Source: an uncultured Polaribacter sp.
GTDB lineage: Bacteria; Bacteroidota; Bacteroidia; Flavobacteriales; Flavobacteriaceae
Reading direction: 5' to 3'
Length of the DNA: 64,000 nucleotides
Assembly: GCA_943846595.1 (NCBI GenBank)
Contig: OX044355.1
Span: 620,001-684,000 of the forward strand
The notes below the pieces were generated by a model. The model was given only the letters and a program-made list of their open reading frames with translations, was not told the origin of the DNA and made no database searches. The translations under genes and the position numbers were made by a program. Shown piece by piece: positions 51,197 through 59,916 of this stretch. The first letter of the stretch is position 1; every line of letters starts with the position of its first letter.

Positions 51197-52255
51197 ATGA
51201 GGAAAGTCATTTCAATAGTTCTGTTCGCATTCTTTTTTTTAGGGTGCACAACTGGGCAAAAACCCAAAGAAAATATCATTAAAACGGTGAAAAAACAAAA
51301 TGATTTTGCCATCATTATTCATGGCGGAGCTGGTACGATTTTGAAGAAAAACATGACCAAAGAAAGAGAAGCAGCCTATAAAGAAAAGTTAGCTGCAGCA
51401 ATAAAAGTGGGGCATACAATTCTTAAAAATGGCGGAACAAGTCAAGAAGCGGTTTTAAAAACCATTCAAGTGATGGAAGCATCTCCACTTTTTAATGCGG
51501 GAAAAGGGGCTGTTTTTACCAATGCAGGAACCAACGAATTGGACGCCTCTTTTATGGACGGAAAAACTTTAAATGCAGGTGCCGTAGCGGGAGTAAAAAA
51601 TGTAAAAAGCCCAATTGAGCTGGCGATAAAAGTAATGACAGACTCCGAACACGTAATGCTTTCTGGAGACGGCGCTTCTCTTTTTGCAAAAGAACAAGGT
51701 TTGGAAATTGTTGCACCAAGTTATTTTTATACAGAACAACGGTTCAAAGCTTTACAAAAAGTAAAAAAGAGTCAGAACAAAAAATCGGAGGTTTCCAACA
51801 AACAAGCTGCTTTTTATGATGCGACAATCAAGGATTCAAAGTTTGGCACCGTGGGTTGTGTGGCATTGGATAAAAACGGAAACATTGCTGCAGGAACCTC
51901 TACTGGTGGAATGAATAACAAACGCTGGGGAAGAATTGGCGATGCACCCATTATTGGATCTGGAACCTATGCCAATAATCTAACCTGCGGGGTTTCGTCT
52001 ACGGGTTGGGGAGAGTATTTTATTAGAAGTCAGGTCGCTTATGATATTTCTGCACAAATGGAATACCAACAAAAATCATTGAAAGAAGCAACCAAAGACG
52101 TAATCCAAAACAAGCTCACAAAACTCGGGGGGTTAGGAGGTGTTGTGGCTTTAGATAAGAACGGAAACATGTCTTTTGAGTTTAATACAGAAGGGATGTA
52201 TCGAGCTTCTATGGATGATCAAGGAACATTAATCGTAAAAATTCACAAAGAATAA
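51197..52255 (+). CDS. Isoaspartyl peptidase/L-asparaginase (Ntn hydrolase), lipoprotein
   Basis: A 352-residue plant-type asparaginase. A lipoprotein signal (VISIVLFAFFFLGCTTG) is followed by the family start FAIIIHGGAGTILKKNMTKE. The autocleavage site is DSKFGTVGCVALDKNG: the Thr after Gly at about residue 216 becomes the nucleophile. TSTGGMNNKRWGRIGDAPII and GTYANNLTCGVSSTGWGEYF hold the substrate site. It hydrolyses isoaspartyl dipeptides and asparagine in the envelope. It is divergent from the ALDH7 gene across 112 bases. Confidence 0.95.
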   Translation: MRKVISIVLFAFFFLGCTTGQKPKENIIKTVKKQNDFAIIIHGGAGTILKKNMTKEREAAYKEKLAAAIKVGHTILKNGGTSQEAVLKTIQVMEASPLFNAGKGAVFTNAGTNELDASFMDGKTLNAGAVAGVKNVKSPIELAIKVMTDSEHVMLSGDGASLFAKEQGLEIVAPSYFYTEQRFKALQKVKKSQNKKSEVSNKQAAFYDATIKDSKFGTVGCVALDKNGNIAAGTSTGGMNNKRWGRIGDAPIIGSGTYANNLTCGVSSTGWGEYFIRSQVAYDISAQMEYQQKSLKEATKDVIQNKLTKLGGLGGVVALDKNGNMSFEFNTEGMYRASMDDQGTLIVKIHKE

Positions 52256-52326
52256 GTGCTAAAGATTTTTTTAAATTGCCATCTAAAAAATTAGCGTTTC
52301 CTTAAAAAGGTTGCCTTGAATAGTAC

Positions 52327-52334
52327 TATTTTTG
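52327..52334 (+). promoter_or_regulatory. Bacteroidota -7 element before the LuxE-like gene
   Basis: TATTTTTG is an exact TAnnTTTG match only nine bases before the ATG at 52344, so the transcript would be almost leaderless. Confidence 0.5.
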
Positions 52335-52343
52335 CAGGACTAT

Positions 52344-53318
52344 ATGCAAAAAGATATTTTTAACATTCAGAATGCTCAAGACTTTTCGAAAGTTGCAATT
52401 GCTGTTTTTAAACATCAGTTTCAAAACAATCGTGTCTACCGATCTTTTTGCGATTTAATCAATGTGCATCCTTCAGATGTTCAGAAAGTATCCGACATTC
52501 CGTTTTTGCCAATTCAGTTTTTTAAAGGCAGAAAAGTGGTAGCCTCTAAAGACAAAGCTCAGGAAGTTTTTACAAGTTCTGGAACAACAGGAAACAGAAC
52601 AAGTAAGCATTTTGTAACCGATATAAATTTTTATAAAGAGAGTTATCGAAAAGGGTTTCATCATTTTTATGGAAATATAAAAGAATATACTGTTTTGGCA
52701 TTATTGCCCAATTATTTAGAACAAAAAGGATCTTCTTTAGTCTATATGGTAGATGAGTTTATTAAAAAATCCAACAATGTAGAAAGTGGATTTTATCTTG
52801 ATAATTTTAAAGAATTGACTCAAAAACTGATAGCATTGGATAAAAAAGGGCAAAAAGTGCTCTTGATTGGAGTTTCTTTTGCGTTGTTAGATTTGATTGA
52901 AAAACAGCAATTCAACCTAAAAAACACCATTGTTATGGAAACAGGAGGGATGAAAGGGAGAAGAAAAGAGTTGGTTCGAGAGGAATTGCATACAATTTTA
53001 CGAGAAGGTTTTGGGGTGGCTGAGATTCACTCAGAATATGGAATGACAGAATTGCTAAGCCAAGGATATTCTAAGGGAAAAGGCATCTTTAACTCCCCCC
53101 CTTGGATGCGTGTTTTGACTAGGGACACAGAGGATGCTCTCAGCATTCATCCTGCAGGAAAAAATGGAGGGATTAATGTAATTGATTTGGCCAATTATAA
53201 TTCCTGTTCTTTTATAGCCACACAAGATTTAGGAAAAGTACACAAAGACGGAACTTTTGAAATCATTGGGCGTTTTGACAATTCTGACATTAGAGGCTGT
53301 AACTTAATGGTTTTGTAG
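52344..53318 (+). CDS. LuxE-like acyl-protein synthetase / acyltransferase
   Basis: A 324-residue member of the LuxE/PaaK-like adenylating superfamily. QEVFTSSGTTGNRTSKHFVT near residue 80 is the phosphate-binding P-loop (TSSGTTG). SDIPFLPIQFFKGRKV comes before it, and METGGMKGRRKELVREELHT, EIHSEYGMTELLSQGYSKG and IGRFDNSDIRGCNLMVL close the fold. LuxE activates fatty acids for luciferase aldehyde, but no lux genes are here. A stand-alone role in activating a carboxylic acid is inferred. Often such genes sit beside surface-polysaccharide or lipid genes; here none is adjacent. Confidence 0.85.
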   Translation: MQKDIFNIQNAQDFSKVAIAVFKHQFQNNRVYRSFCDLINVHPSDVQKVSDIPFLPIQFFKGRKVVASKDKAQEVFTSSGTTGNRTSKHFVTDINFYKESYRKGFHHFYGNIKEYTVLALLPNYLEQKGSSLVYMVDEFIKKSNNVESGFYLDNFKELTQKLIALDKKGQKVLLIGVSFALLDLIEKQQFNLKNTIVMETGGMKGRRKELVREELHTILREGFGVAEIHSEYGMTELLSQGYSKGKGIFNSPPWMRVLTRDTEDALSIHPAGKNGGINVIDLANYNSCSFIATQDLGKVHKDGTFEIIGRFDNSDIRGCNLMVL

Positions 53319-53534
53319 TTTCTTAAAATAAAACCTGTTTTTTCGAATGAAGTCCAGAACATAAGATCGTTTAAATTTGTTCAACAGGTGCTTATTCGTA
53401 AAAATCCCATGATTTACAGATTAAAAAATCCCATTTATTCCTGTTATCGACCAGTTATTCCGATATCGCCCCACCTATTGATTTCCAGACACTACCTATT
53501 GTTTTTATGCTTAATTTTACTAAAAACAAAGGCA

Positions 53535-54017
53535 ATGCAAAAATTAATTCTTTTAATTTTCATCTTTATTTCATCACTTTTTTTAGCTCAAGATACTAAA
53601 ACGGCATCACAAATTGAGTCTAAACGAATGGAGCAATACAATCTAAAAAATGGCGTAGCGATATCTGGATATGATCCGGTGGCCTATTTTACAGAAAAGA
53701 AATCCTTGAAAGGGAAGAAAAATATTTCAACGACCTATATGGGGGTGGTTTATCAATTTTATTCACATGCCAACAAGCAGTTGTTTATAAAAACACCCAG
53801 TCAATACGAACCTCAATATGGAGGGTATTGTGCTTATGCAATAGGATTGAAAGATGAAAAAGTAAAAATTAATCCCAAAACCTTTGAGATCAGAGACGGA
53901 AAACACTATCTTTTTTACAATTCTTGGGGAACAAATACTTTAGAACTTTGGATAAAAGAAGGCGCCCAGGAATTACAAAAAAAAGCAGATATCAATTGGA
54001 AAAAAAGAGTCAATTAG
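53535..54017 (+). CDS. Exported YHS-domain protein
   Basis: A 160-residue protein with an N-terminal signal (MQKLILLIFIFISSLFLAQ), cleaved near residue 19. A YHS-like domain follows: GVAISGYDPVAYFTEKKSLK, then YQFYSHANKQLFIKTPSQYE, PQYGGYCAYAIGLKD and NPKTFEIRDGKHYLFYN. Such proteins bind metal or assist copper-related enzymes, but ligands are not proven here. The ATG at 53535 is used since it starts the signal; the open frame from 53388 is unconserved. It lies alone before the convergent tyrS. Confidence 0.85.
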   Translation: MQKLILLIFIFISSLFLAQDTKTASQIESKRMEQYNLKNGVAISGYDPVAYFTEKKSLKGKKNISTTYMGVVYQFYSHANKQLFIKTPSQYEPQYGGYCAYAIGLKDEKVKINPKTFEIRDGKHYLFYNSWGTNTLELWIKEGAQELQKKADINWKKRVN

Positions 54018-54071
54018 GATACGATTTTTTATGCTTTAGAGGCATTTGAAAGTGCGTGTCTAGGATTAAAA

Positions 54072-55364
54072 TTATACAACTACTAAGAGGTAGTAGGTCT
54101 TTTTACCTCGCTGAAGCAAAACATATTTATTGGCAATCAAATCCTCCTTAGAAATCGCAAAATCTTCTTTTACTTTTTCTTTATTCACAGAAATTGCATT
54201 TTCTTTCAATGCTCTTCTTGCTTCACCATTTGAAGCCAAAAAGCTGGTTTTTGCTGCTAAAGCACCAACCATATCCAATCCCTCTTCAATATCTGAAAGC
54301 GCTACTGTTGCTTGAGGCACCCCGTCAAAAACATCTAAGAACGTTTGTTCATCTAGTGACTTTAAATCAGAAGCCGTAGATTTTCCGAATAAAATACTGG
54401 AAGCTTTAATGGCATTTTCATAAGCAGCAGTTCCGTGGACTAACAGGGTAACCTCTTCTCCAATTTTCTTTTGTAATAAACGCAAATGCGGTACTTCTTT
54501 GTGCTCGATGATCAAAGCATCAATTGTTTCTTTGTCTAAGAATGTGAAGATTCGAATGTAGTTCTCTGCATCTTCATCAGAAGCATTTAACCAATATTGG
54601 TAAAACTTATAAGGGGAGGTTCTTTTGGCATCTAGCCAAACATTACCCCCTTCAGATTTTCCAAATTTTGTTCCATCAGATTTTGTGATTAACGGACAGG
54701 TAATTGCATATCCCTTTCCACCTCCAACTCTTCGAATTAGCTCTGTACCAGTAGTTATATTTCCCCATTGGTCAGAGCCCCCCATTTGAATAGATGCATT
54801 GTTATTTTGATACAAATGCAAGAAATCATAGCCTTGAACTAATTGATAGGTAAATTCGGTAAAAGACATACCTTCTTTGGATTCAGACCCAATTCTGTTT
54901 TTTACAGAATCCTTTGCCATCATATAATTTACGGAGATGTGCTTTCCAACATCACGAATAAATTCTAGGAATGAAAAATCTTTCATCCAATCGTAATTGT
55001 TAACCAAAACTGCTGCGTTTGCTGCGTCTGAAGTAAAGTCTAAAAAGTGACTCAATTGCCCTTTGATAGCTTCTTGATTGTATCGTAACGTTTTTTCATC
55101 CAAAAGGTTTCTTTCAGAAGATTTTCCAGAAGGATCTCCAATCATGCCTGTTGCACCTCCAACCAAAGCAATGGGTTTGTGTCCACATCTTTGAAAATGT
55201 GCCAACAACATTATAGGGACTAAATTTCCAATATGTAAAGAATCTGAAGTAGGATCAAAACCAACATAGGCACTTCTCATGCTTTTCATTAAATGTTCTT
55301 CTGTTGTTGGCATGCTGTCATGCAACATTCCTCTCCATTGTAATTCTTCAATAAAATTTTTCAT
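54072..55364 (-). CDS. tyrS: Tyrosyl-tRNA synthetase
   Basis: A 430-residue class I aminoacyl-tRNA synthetase. The HIGH-type signature LHIGNLVP lies at residues 43-50, after [32 protein letters not shown] is the tyrosine/ATP site, and [15 protein letters not shown] the KMSKS-like loop. The C-terminal part ([18 protein letters not shown] then [14 protein letters not shown]) is the S4 RNA-binding domain. Length is standard. An exact -7 element at 55480-55487 implies a leader of about 110 bases. Confidence 0.97.
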   Translation of the reverse strand: MKNFIEELQWRGMLHDSMPTTEEHLMKSMRSAYVGFDPTSDSLHIGNLVPIMLLAHFQRCGHKPIALVGGATGMIGDPSGKSSERNLLDEKTLRYNQEAIKGQLSHFLDFTSDAANAAVLVNNYDWMKDFSFLEFIRDVGKHISVNYMMAKDSVKNRIGSESKEGMSFTEFTYQLVQGYDFLHLYQNNNASIQMGGSDQWGNITTGTELIRRVGGGKGYAITCPLITKSDGTKFGKSEGGNVWLDAKRTSPYKFYQYWLNASDEDAENYIRIFTFLDKETIDALIIEHKEVPHLRLLQKKIGEEVTLLVHGTAAYENAIKASSILFGKSTASDLKSLDEQTFLDVFDGVPQATVALSDIEEGLDMVGALAAKTSFLASNGEARRALKENAISVNKEKVKEDFAISKEDLIANKYVLLQRGKKTYYLLVVV

Positions 55365-55450
55365 TGTAAATTGTCGTTATTTCAATTTTTAATACGAGTT
55401 TCAAACAGCGTCCTTCAATCTTTTACAATTGCTTTCGATTGGCTTCATTT

Positions 55451-55487
55451 GAGATTGTCAATCTCTTTTTTTAACGACACAAAGATA
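55451..55487 (-). promoter_or_regulatory. tyrS -7 element and leader palindrome
   Basis: On the minus strand TATCTTTG (55480-55487) matches TAnnTTTG exactly. Within the first 30 leader bases lies the palindrome GAGATTGTCAATCTC (55451-55465). On the plus strand the same palindrome is followed by a T-run. The leader length is unusual for this window. Confidence 0.45.
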
Positions 55488-55520
55488 AACTTATCAATCA
55501 AAAAACCATAACTTAGCCGT

Positions 55521-56519
55521 ATGATTTTAGTTACTGGAGGAACGGGTTTGGTAGGGGCACATTTGTTGTATCATTTGGCAAAGACAGCCCCAGAAATTCG
55601 CGCAATTTATAGAACAGAAGAAAAAATTATTGCTGTAAAAAAAATCTTTTCCACCTATACAGAGGACCCCTCTTTGTTTGCCAAAATTGCTTGGTTAAAA
55701 GCAGATATTACCGATGTTCCTGCAATGATTCCTGCATTTGTTGGGGTAGAAAAAGTATACCATTGTGCCGCATTCATTTCTTTTCATTCAAAAGATTATA
55801 TAAAAATGCGAAAAGTGAATATTCACGGAACCGCCATTATTGTCAACCTATCCATCGATGCAAAAATAAAAAAACTGTGTTTTGTGAGCTCTATCGCCTG
55901 TATTGGCAACGCCATTCAAGGAAAACCAATTACTGAAGAAAACGAATGGAATAAGGAGTTGGACAATAGTGGATATGCAATTACAAAATATGGTGCAGAA
56001 ACAGAGGTTTGGCGTGCCAGTCAAGAAGGTGTTGAGGTGGTTGTTGTAAATCCCGGAGTTATCTTAGGAAGCGGTTTTTGGAATTCAGGTTCCGGAAAAA
56101 TATTTAGCAGTGTTTCCAAAGGATTAAGGTACTATACAGAAGGAATTACCGGTTTTGTTGGTGTTGAGGACGTTGTAAAAGTGATGATTTTATTGATGAA
56201 TTCTGAAGTAAAAAATGAACGATTTATTGTAGTTTCTCAAAACAAATCTTTTAAAGAAATTCTCTTTTCTGTAGCAGATGGATTGGAAAAAAGAAGACCT
56301 TCTTACAAAGTCAGTCCATGGCAAACAAGTCTTTTCTGGCGCATTTCTAAAATGGTATCGCTCTTTACAAAAAAGGCGCCTACAATGAGTAAATACGCAG
56401 CCCGCAGTGCGCATGGAGTTTCTAAATATTCTGCAGAAAAAATAAGTAACATCCTCGATTTTAAGTTTACAAAAATATCAGAAGTCATCAACGATGCATG
56501 TAAAAAATTTACAGCGTAG
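55521..56519 (+). CDS. NAD-dependent epimerase/dehydratase (dihydroflavonol-reductase-like)
   Basis: A 332-residue extended SDR. MILVTGGTGLVGAHLLYHLA is the cofactor loop (residues 1-20). VYHCAAFISFHSKDYIKMRK and KLCFVSSIACIGNAIQGKPI give the active-site serine strand, then SGYAITKYGAETEVWRAS the YxxxK. VVVNPGVILGSGFWNSGS fixes the substrate region. It resembles the bacterial dihydroflavonol-4-reductase/HpnA-like group acting on steroid, hopanoid or sugar substrates; the true substrate is unknown. It overlaps the convergent DUF4296 gene by 11 bases. Confidence 0.88.
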   Translation: MILVTGGTGLVGAHLLYHLAKTAPEIRAIYRTEEKIIAVKKIFSTYTEDPSLFAKIAWLKADITDVPAMIPAFVGVEKVYHCAAFISFHSKDYIKMRKVNIHGTAIIVNLSIDAKIKKLCFVSSIACIGNAIQGKPITEENEWNKELDNSGYAITKYGAETEVWRASQEGVEVVVVNPGVILGSGFWNSGSGKIFSSVSKGLRYYTEGITGFVGVEDVVKVMILLMNSEVKNERFIVVSQNKSFKEILFSVADGLEKRRPSYKVSPWQTSLFWRISKMVSLFTKKAPTMSKYAARSAHGVSKYSAEKISNILDFKFTKISEVINDACKKFTA

Positions 56520-56973
56520 TTTTTAGAACCTTCTTTTTAGAGAATTCAAGCGGTTCTTTAAGGGCCTCTTTTTTGATTGGTTTTTTACGCTTCAATTTAC
56601 TTAAAGAATCTCTGTTGATTGAATCTTTTCTCTTTTTTAAGACCGTGTATTTTTCTTTTTCTATTTCCAACCCTTTTTTTACTTGCGCTAATATTTCAGT
56701 GTAGGTATCTATTTTAGAAATATAATAAAAGCTGCTTTTTTGAAAGCGAGTAGAATCTATTTTGAAACGATCATAAACAAAAGGGAAGTAGTCTATTTTA
56801 CGTTGCAAATTGATTGTTTTTACGTTTTTTGAAGCAGAAGCAATGAGCATCTCTTGAATCAAAATCACCATAGTATCCTTTGGAATTAAATCCGTAGGTT
56901 TCTTGTAGATGGTATTACTTGTACAATTGGACAAGAAAAGAAAAGCAGAAAACAATAAAATAAGTCTTTTCAT
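56509..56973 (-). CDS. DUF4296-type lipoprotein
   Basis: A 154-residue lipoprotein (MKRLILLFSAFLFLSNCTSN). Residues 30-110 are helical and charged, with KPTDLIPKDTMVILIQEMLI, the hallmark start of DUF4296 proteins, then RKIDYFPFVYDRFKIDSTRF. The C-terminus is very Lys/Glu-rich (KKRKDSINRDSLSKLKRKKP). It overlaps the end of the epimerase by 11 bases and begins one base after the pyrC stop. Envelope location is inferred; function unknown. Confidence 0.82.
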   Translation of the reverse strand: MKRLILLFSAFLFLSNCTSNTIYKKPTDLIPKDTMVILIQEMLIASASKNVKTINLQRKIDYFPFVYDRFKIDSTRFQKSSFYYISKIDTYTEILAQVKKGLEIEKEKYTVLKKRKDSINRDSLSKLKRKKPIKKEALKEPLEFSKKKVLKTTL

Positions 56974-56974
56974 T

Positions 56975-58321
56975 TTATCGATTAAAAGTGATTCTTTTTC
57001 CTTTTATAACGTCATTAAACACGCCTTTATTATACATTAAATGTCCGTTTACAAAAGTATGTGTAACAGAAGAAGAAAACCTTGTTCCTTCAAATGGAGA
57101 CCAGCCACATTTGTACAAAATAGTGTCTTTAGAAACTGTTTGGGGTTGGTTGGGATTTATCAAAACCAAATCTGCATAAAAACCTTCCTTTATAAACCCA
57201 CGCTTTTCTATTTGAAATAATTTGGCAGGATTGTGACTCATTTTTTCCACCGCTTTTTCAATAGAAATGACCCCTTCCTTTACTTTTTCTAAAATGGCTA
57301 CAATCGCGTGCTGTACTAATGGCCCACCACTAGGGGCATTTAAGTAAGTATTGGTTTTTTCCTCCAAAGTATGCGGGGCATGATCGGTTGCTAAAACATC
57401 AATTCTGTCATCCAATAAAGCATCCCATAATCCCTGTCGGTCTTTAGGAGATTTTACCGCAGGATTCCATTTGATATGCGTTCCTTTTTCCGCATAATCT
57501 TCATCAGAAAACCATAAATGATGAATGCAAACTTCCGCGGTTATTTGTTTTTCCTCCAATGGAATATCATTTCTAAAAAGCGCCGTCTCTTTGGCGGTAG
57601 ATAGATGAAAAATATGCAGTCTAGCCCCTGTTTTTTTTGCCAATTCAATTGCTTTTGAAGAGGAAAGGTAGCAGGCTTCCTCACTTCGAATCATTGGGTG
57701 GCATTTTATGGGAATGTCTTCACCATACTTTTCGACAAACGCCGTTGTGTTTTTCCGTATGGTAGCTTCGTCTTCACAATGTACCGAAATAATCATTTTT
57801 GTAGAAGAGAAAATTTTCTCTAAAACAGCCTCATTATCTACCAGCATGTTTCCAGTAGATGAGCCTAAAAATAATTTTATTCCTGCTACTTTTTTCGGAT
57901 CCGTTTTTAGCAGTTCTTCTAAATTGTCATTAGTACCACCAAACATAAAAGAGTAGTTCGCATAGGAGTCTTTGGCAGCAATTTCGAATTTATCTTCCAA
58001 AAGCGCTTGTGTTGTTGCTTGTGGAACCGTATTAGGCATTTCAATAAACGTTGTAATTCCCCCAGCAACAGCAGCCCTACTTTCTGAAGCAATGTTTGCT
58101 TTATGTGTTAAACCAGGTTCTCTAAAATGCACCTGATCATCTATAAAACCAGGAATTAAATAACTTCCATCCGCCTCTATAATTTCAATGGATTTGTTAT
58201 TGGTTATCTCTATAGAGGATCCCACTTTTTTGATGATTTCATTTTCAATGAGAACATCCCCTTTAAAAGTGGTATTTTCATTAACAATTCTGGCGTTTCT
58301 AATTAAAATTGATTTTGTCAT
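56975..58321 (-). CDS. pyrC: Dihydroorotase
   Basis: A 448-residue amidohydrolase of the class I dihydroorotase/allantoinase type, which closes carbamoyl-aspartate to dihydroorotate in pyrimidine synthesis. The metal-site start reads LIPGFIDDQVHFREPGLTHK, where the first His of the usual HxH is Gln63 and His65 is kept. The carboxylated-lysine region is KVAGIKLFLGSSTGN, further ligand His are in MIISVHCEDEATI and GARLHIFHLST, and the Asp is in VLATDHAPHTLEEK. The Q-for-H change at the first metal ligand is odd but may be conserved in Bacteroidota. It begins the pyrC-DUF4296 transcript. Confidence 0.9.
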   Translation of the reverse strand: MTKSILIRNARIVNENTTFKGDVLIENEIIKKVGSSIEITNNKSIEIIEADGSYLIPGFIDDQVHFREPGLTHKANIASESRAAVAGGITTFIEMPNTVPQATTQALLEDKFEIAAKDSYANYSFMFGGTNDNLEELLKTDPKKVAGIKLFLGSSTGNMLVDNEAVLEKIFSSTKMIISVHCEDEATIRKNTTAFVEKYGEDIPIKCHPMIRSEEACYLSSSKAIELAKKTGARLHIFHLSTAKETALFRNDIPLEEKQITAEVCIHHLWFSDEDYAEKGTHIKWNPAVKSPKDRQGLWDALLDDRIDVLATDHAPHTLEEKTNTYLNAPSGGPLVQHAIVAILEKVKEGVISIEKAVEKMSHNPAKLFQIEKRGFIKEGFYADLVLINPNQPQTVSKDTILYKCGWSPFEGTRFSSSVTHTFVNGHLMYNKGVFNDVIKGKRITFNR

Positions 58322-58456
58322 TTTTTTTAAATATCGATTCTCATGCTGACTGAACTTTTTGCAAGTCCAAAACGGCTGTATGATTTTATTTTTTTTGGAT
58401 CTAGAGATACCTCCTGTCTTAATTCTTTACTTATCGTTGTAATTATGGGCACAAAT

Positions 58457-59179
58457 TTATTTTGGCAATCCGTTTATTCTCATTTTTAATACTCCAAAAA
58501 GCGCTTCCGATACAATATTTCCACTCATTTTAGAAGTTCCCAATGTTCGGTCTGTAAAAATTACAGATACTTCTTTAATTTTAAATTTATGTTTCCAGGC
58601 TTTGAACTTCATTTCAATTTGAAAAGCGTAGCCGATAAATTTAATTTTATCAAGTTGAATACATTCTAATACTTTTCGTCGGTAACAAACAAAACCAGCC
58701 GTGGTGTCAAAAACAGGAATTCGAGTAATAAAACGCACATATTTGGAAGCAAAATAAGAGAGTAATAGGCGTTTAATGTCCCAATTAACAACATTTACTT
58801 GATTCTTTACATACCTCGATCCGACAGCAACATCTCCCCCTTCTTTAGAACAGGCGTCATAAAGGCGTTCTAAATCTTTTGGATTGTGAGAAAAATCCGC
58901 ATCCATTTCTATCATGTAATCATATTTTCTTTCAATCGCCCATTTAAAACCATGAATGTATGCAGTTCCTAACCCATTTTTGCCCTTTCTATTTTCAATA
59001 TAAAGTTTTTCTGGAAATTCAGTAATTAATTGCGCCACAATTTTTGCAGTACCATCAGGCGAATTGTCATCAACAATTAAAATATGGAAGTCTTTTTTTT
59101 GGCTGAATGTAGCTCTAATAATTGCTTCAATATTTTCTTTTTCGTTATACGTGGGGATAATAACTAACGCATCTGACAT
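58457..59179 (-). CDS. Polyprenol-phosphate mannosyltransferase-like GT2 glycosyltransferase
   Basis: A 240-residue family 2 glycosyltransferase without membrane helices. ALVIIPTYNEKENIEAIIRA opens the fold, FHILIVDDNSPDGTAKIVAQ gives the DDxSxDGT sugar-nucleotide site, and YDYMIEMDADFSHNPKDLER the DxD metal motif. The sequence VGSRYVKNQVNVVNWDIKRL and the FDTTAGFVCYRR block match dolichol/polyprenol monophosphomannose synthases. It transfers mannose (or another hexose) from a GDP-sugar to a lipid carrier at the inner membrane. It is divergent from the DUF4271 gene. Confidence 0.88.
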   Translation of the reverse strand: MSDALVIIPTYNEKENIEAIIRATFSQKKDFHILIVDDNSPDGTAKIVAQLITEFPEKLYIENRKGKNGLGTAYIHGFKWAIERKYDYMIEMDADFSHNPKDLERLYDACSKEGGDVAVGSRYVKNQVNVVNWDIKRLLLSYFASKYVRFITRIPVFDTTAGFVCYRRKVLECIQLDKIKFIGYAFQIEMKFKAWKHKFKIKEVSVIFTDRTLGTSKMSGNIVSEALFGVLKMRINGLPK

Positions 59180-59203
59180 ATATCAATTTTCAAGGTAAGA
59201 AAA

Positions 59204-59211
59204 CAAATATA
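59204..59211 (-). promoter_or_regulatory. Bacteroidota -7 element for the glycosyltransferase
   Basis: The minus strand reads TATATTTG, an exact TAnnTTTG match 24 bases before the start at 59179. Confidence 0.45.
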
Positions 59212-59225
59212 CAGTATTTAATTAC

Positions 59226-59233
59226 TAATTTTG
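59226..59233 (+). promoter_or_regulatory. Bacteroidota -7 element for DUF4271-hemD
   Basis: TAATTTTG is an exact TAnnTTTG match 25 bases before the TTG start at 59259. With the divergent element at 59204-59211 it fits a compact two-way promoter. Confidence 0.45.
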
Positions 59234-59258
59234 TGTTAATCTTAGAAAACCAAACAAC

Positions 59259-59900
59259 TTGCAAGCAATAGAAAAAATTGATATTTCTACAAACTGGGTG
59301 ACGCTTATTTTTATGGTATTGTTGCTATGTGTGTTTCTTTTAAAAGGATTTCATAGGACCAAGCTAAAAGAATATTTTTTTGCTTTTTTTAATAAAGGGT
59401 TCATTGCTTCAGAAATTGAAGAAAGAGCCTCTTTATTGAATCGATTTTCCGTTGTTTTGTTTTTTTTTACAACTGGAACATTTGGGGTACTAGCTTTTTT
59501 TTTAATGAATTACTTTTCACAGGAAGTTTTTTTAGAGATTTCTTTATTTTGGAAAATACTGTTGGTTTTTGTGGGTTATTTAACTACAAAAAGAATTTTA
59601 GAAAAAATATTTGTGTTCTTGTTTTCAATACAAACCCAAACAGTTTCATTTTTAACAGCAAAAAGTATCTATACGCACACAATAAGTTTGTGGACTTTTC
59701 CAGCATTAATTTTATTTTTCTACGCAGCACTCCCAAATCAAATATTATTCGGATTCATTCTATTTCTGTTTGCGTTAAAACTTGGATTGTTGTTTGCGAA
59801 TAACAAAAACTTGATTTTAAGCAAGTTGTTTTATATAATTTTGTACATTTGCGCCTTTGAAATAGCACCCCTATTTCTTTTGTTTAAATTGATATTTTAA
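59259..59900 (+). CDS. DUF4271 membrane protein
   Basis: A 213-residue protein with about six hydrophobic segments (WVTLIFMVLLLCVFLLKGFH, then FSVVLFFFTTGTFGVLAFFL and others). KEYFFAFFNKGFIASEIEER in the first loop is typical of the DUF4271 family, which nearly always precedes hemD in Bacteroidota. The only usable start is TTG at 59259; the next ATG would remove the first helix. A stop-to-start distance of 16 bases to hemD implies co-transcription. Function unknown; a link to heme synthesis is inferred from position only. Confidence 0.78.
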   Translation: MQAIEKIDISTNWVTLIFMVLLLCVFLLKGFHRTKLKEYFFAFFNKGFIASEIEERASLLNRFSVVLFFFTTGTFGVLAFFLMNYFSQEVFLEISLFWKILLVFVGYLTTKRILEKIFVFLFSIQTQTVSFLTAKSIYTHTISLWTFPALILFFYAALPNQILFGFILFLFALKLGLLFANNKNLILSKLFYIILYICAFEIAPLFLLFKLIF

Positions 59901-59916
59901 ATACAAAAACAACCGC

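Noticed and set aside
51085..51315. N-terminal extension of the ALDH7 gene
   Set aside because: It runs into the divergent asparaginase gene and has no ALDH similarity; the ATG at 51084 starts the usual N-terminus.
53388..53534. N-terminal extension of the YHS protein
   Set aside because: Unconserved; the real signal peptide begins at the ATG at 53535.
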